Shown here: one piece after another, positions 5,076 through 5,577 of the stretch
Layout: each line of letters starts with the position of its first letter
Position numbering within the stretch: position 1 is the first letter of the stretch
Assembly: GCA_031177555.1 (NCBI GenBank)
Contig: JAPSGM010000137.1
Location: 1-5,577 of the forward strand
Origin: Chloroflexota bacterium
GTDB taxonomy: Bacteria; Chloroflexota; Limnocylindria; QHBO01
DNA length: 5,577 nt
Direction of reading: 5' to 3'
Notes under the pieces: model-generated
What the model was told of the DNA's origin: nothing
What the model saw: only the letters and a program-made list of their open reading frames with translations
Databases searched by the model: none
Made by a program: the position numbers and the translations under genes

Positions 5076-5577
5076 ATGTCCCGAGCAAAGCGGCGCTCCC
5101 ATGCGCCGAAGCTGATCGCTCCGTTCCTGGCCGTGGCCCTGCTGTGGGTCTTTGCGGCCAGCGCCGCCGCGCGCGGCGTGGAGACGGCGGACTGGGGCGG
5201 GCCGGAGCCCAAACGGCCCATCGGCTACGACGTTTCGTACCCGCAGTGCGGCGAGGAGCTGCCTGCGACGTTCGCCTTCGCCATCGTGGGCGTCAATGGC
5301 GGCCGCGTGTACGACGGGAACCCGTGCCTCGGCATCGGCAAGGGCGAGACGGCCAGTCAGCTGGCCTGGGCGGGGATGGAGGCGCAGCTGTACGCCAACA
5401 CCGCCAACCCGGGCCCGCGGCTGAGCCAGTTCTGGCCGATCGGCCAGCAAAGACCGCAGATCTGCGCCGGCGAAGACTCCGACTCGGTCTCCTGCGCGTA
5501 CGACTACGGCTGGAACGCCGCCGCGGACTCGTACGCGCGGGCGCTGGCCGCCTACGTGGAGCTGGGCTGGGCCGAGC
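5076..5577 (+). CDS. Secreted protein of unknown function, possible glycosidase-like barrel (C-terminus cut by window edge)
   Basis: The visible 167 residues begin with a basic stretch (MSRAKRRSHAPK), a hydrophobic core at about 13-30 and a likely signal peptidase I site after the Ala-rich ASAAA, so the product should be exported. The mature start contains GYDVSYPQCG at 50-59, then FAIVGVNGG at 68-76, NPCLG at 83-86 and LYANTANPG at 105-113. From memory, this string of motifs occurs in uncharacterised secreted proteins of actinomycetes and Chloroflexota. The opening Gly-Tyr-Asp strand recalls the Rv2525c/DUF1906 and GH25-like TIM-barrel proteins that act on cell-wall or other glycans. That relation is tentative, and catalytic acids cannot be assigned from the fragment. 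Four cysteines (C58, C84, C130, C140) suggest disulfides outside the cell. The promoter carries a palindromic operator, so expression is probably conditional. The stop lies beyond the window. Confidence 0.72.
   Translation, partial: MSRAKRRSHAPKLIAPFLAVALLWVFAASAAARGVETADWGGPEPKRPIGYDVSYPQCGEELPATFAFAIVGVNGGRVYDGNPCLGIGKGETASQLAWAGMEAQLYANTANPGPRLSQFWPIGQQRPQICAGEDSDSVSCAYDYGWNAAADSYARALAAYVELGWAE

Noticed and set aside
4632..5450. A 272-codon minus-strand frame covering the methyltransferase promoter and the secreted-protein gene
   Set aside because: It overlaps both real genes in another frame, and its C-terminal half is an Arg/Ser/Trp-rich frameshift of the methyltransferase.
1..5577. tRNA, rRNA, riboswitch, CRISPR array, insertion sequence or att site
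   Set aside because: I found no cloverleaf-like segment, regularly spaced repeats, terminal inverted repeats with target duplication, or transposase motif. Genes fill almost all of the window, and the longest non-coding gap is 83 bases.

Overview
The window is a GC-rich (roughly two-thirds or more G+C), densely coded stretch of bacterial chromosome with six protein genes, two of them cut by the window edges. There are no RNA genes, insertion sequences, CRISPR arrays or gaps above 300 bases. The codon use, the proline/threonine-linked SH3-type lipoprotein, the secreted protein at the right edge and the near absence of Shine-Dalgarno sequences fit a high-GC terrestrial or aquatic lineage such as Chloroflexota (Limnocylindria-like) or an actinomycete. 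That placement is an inference from style, not from a marker gene.

Left part, minus strand (1-2823): a lipoprotein gene (2068-2823) lies 67 bases upstream of a large nuclease gene (1-2000, running off the left edge). The nuclease is a TM0106-type RecB-like protein. It joins a Cas4/Dna2-like PD-(D/E)XK nuclease with a four-cysteine iron-sulfur signature to a DEDD/RNase H-like exonuclease domain, and probably continues into a helicase beyond the window. A very long open frame on the opposite strand (180-2228) is its shadow.

Centre, plus strand (2882-4340): msrB, a methionine-R-sulfoxide reductase, is transcribed divergently from the lipoprotein across a 58-base gap. It is followed 64 bases later by a patatin-like phospholipase with an intact Ser-Asp dyad.

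Right part: a class I SAM-dependent methyltransferase (4342-4992, minus) converges on the patatin gene with one base between the stop codons. It is divergent from a secreted protein of unknown function (5076 to the right edge). The 83-base divergent gap holds two abutting perfect inverted repeats, one filling the spacer of the rightward promoter.

Two patterns recur. Four of the six genes have a TANNNT or TANNNA hexamer 6-7 bases before the ATG and no Shine-Dalgarno sequence, as expected for leaderless mRNAs. Several stop codons sit in the loops of inverted repeats. The genes do not form an obvious pathway: they read as ordinary housekeeping and envelope genes (DNA repair, oxidative-damage repair, lipid hydrolysis, small-molecule methylation, secretion). 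I do not see a convincing new multi-gene system.
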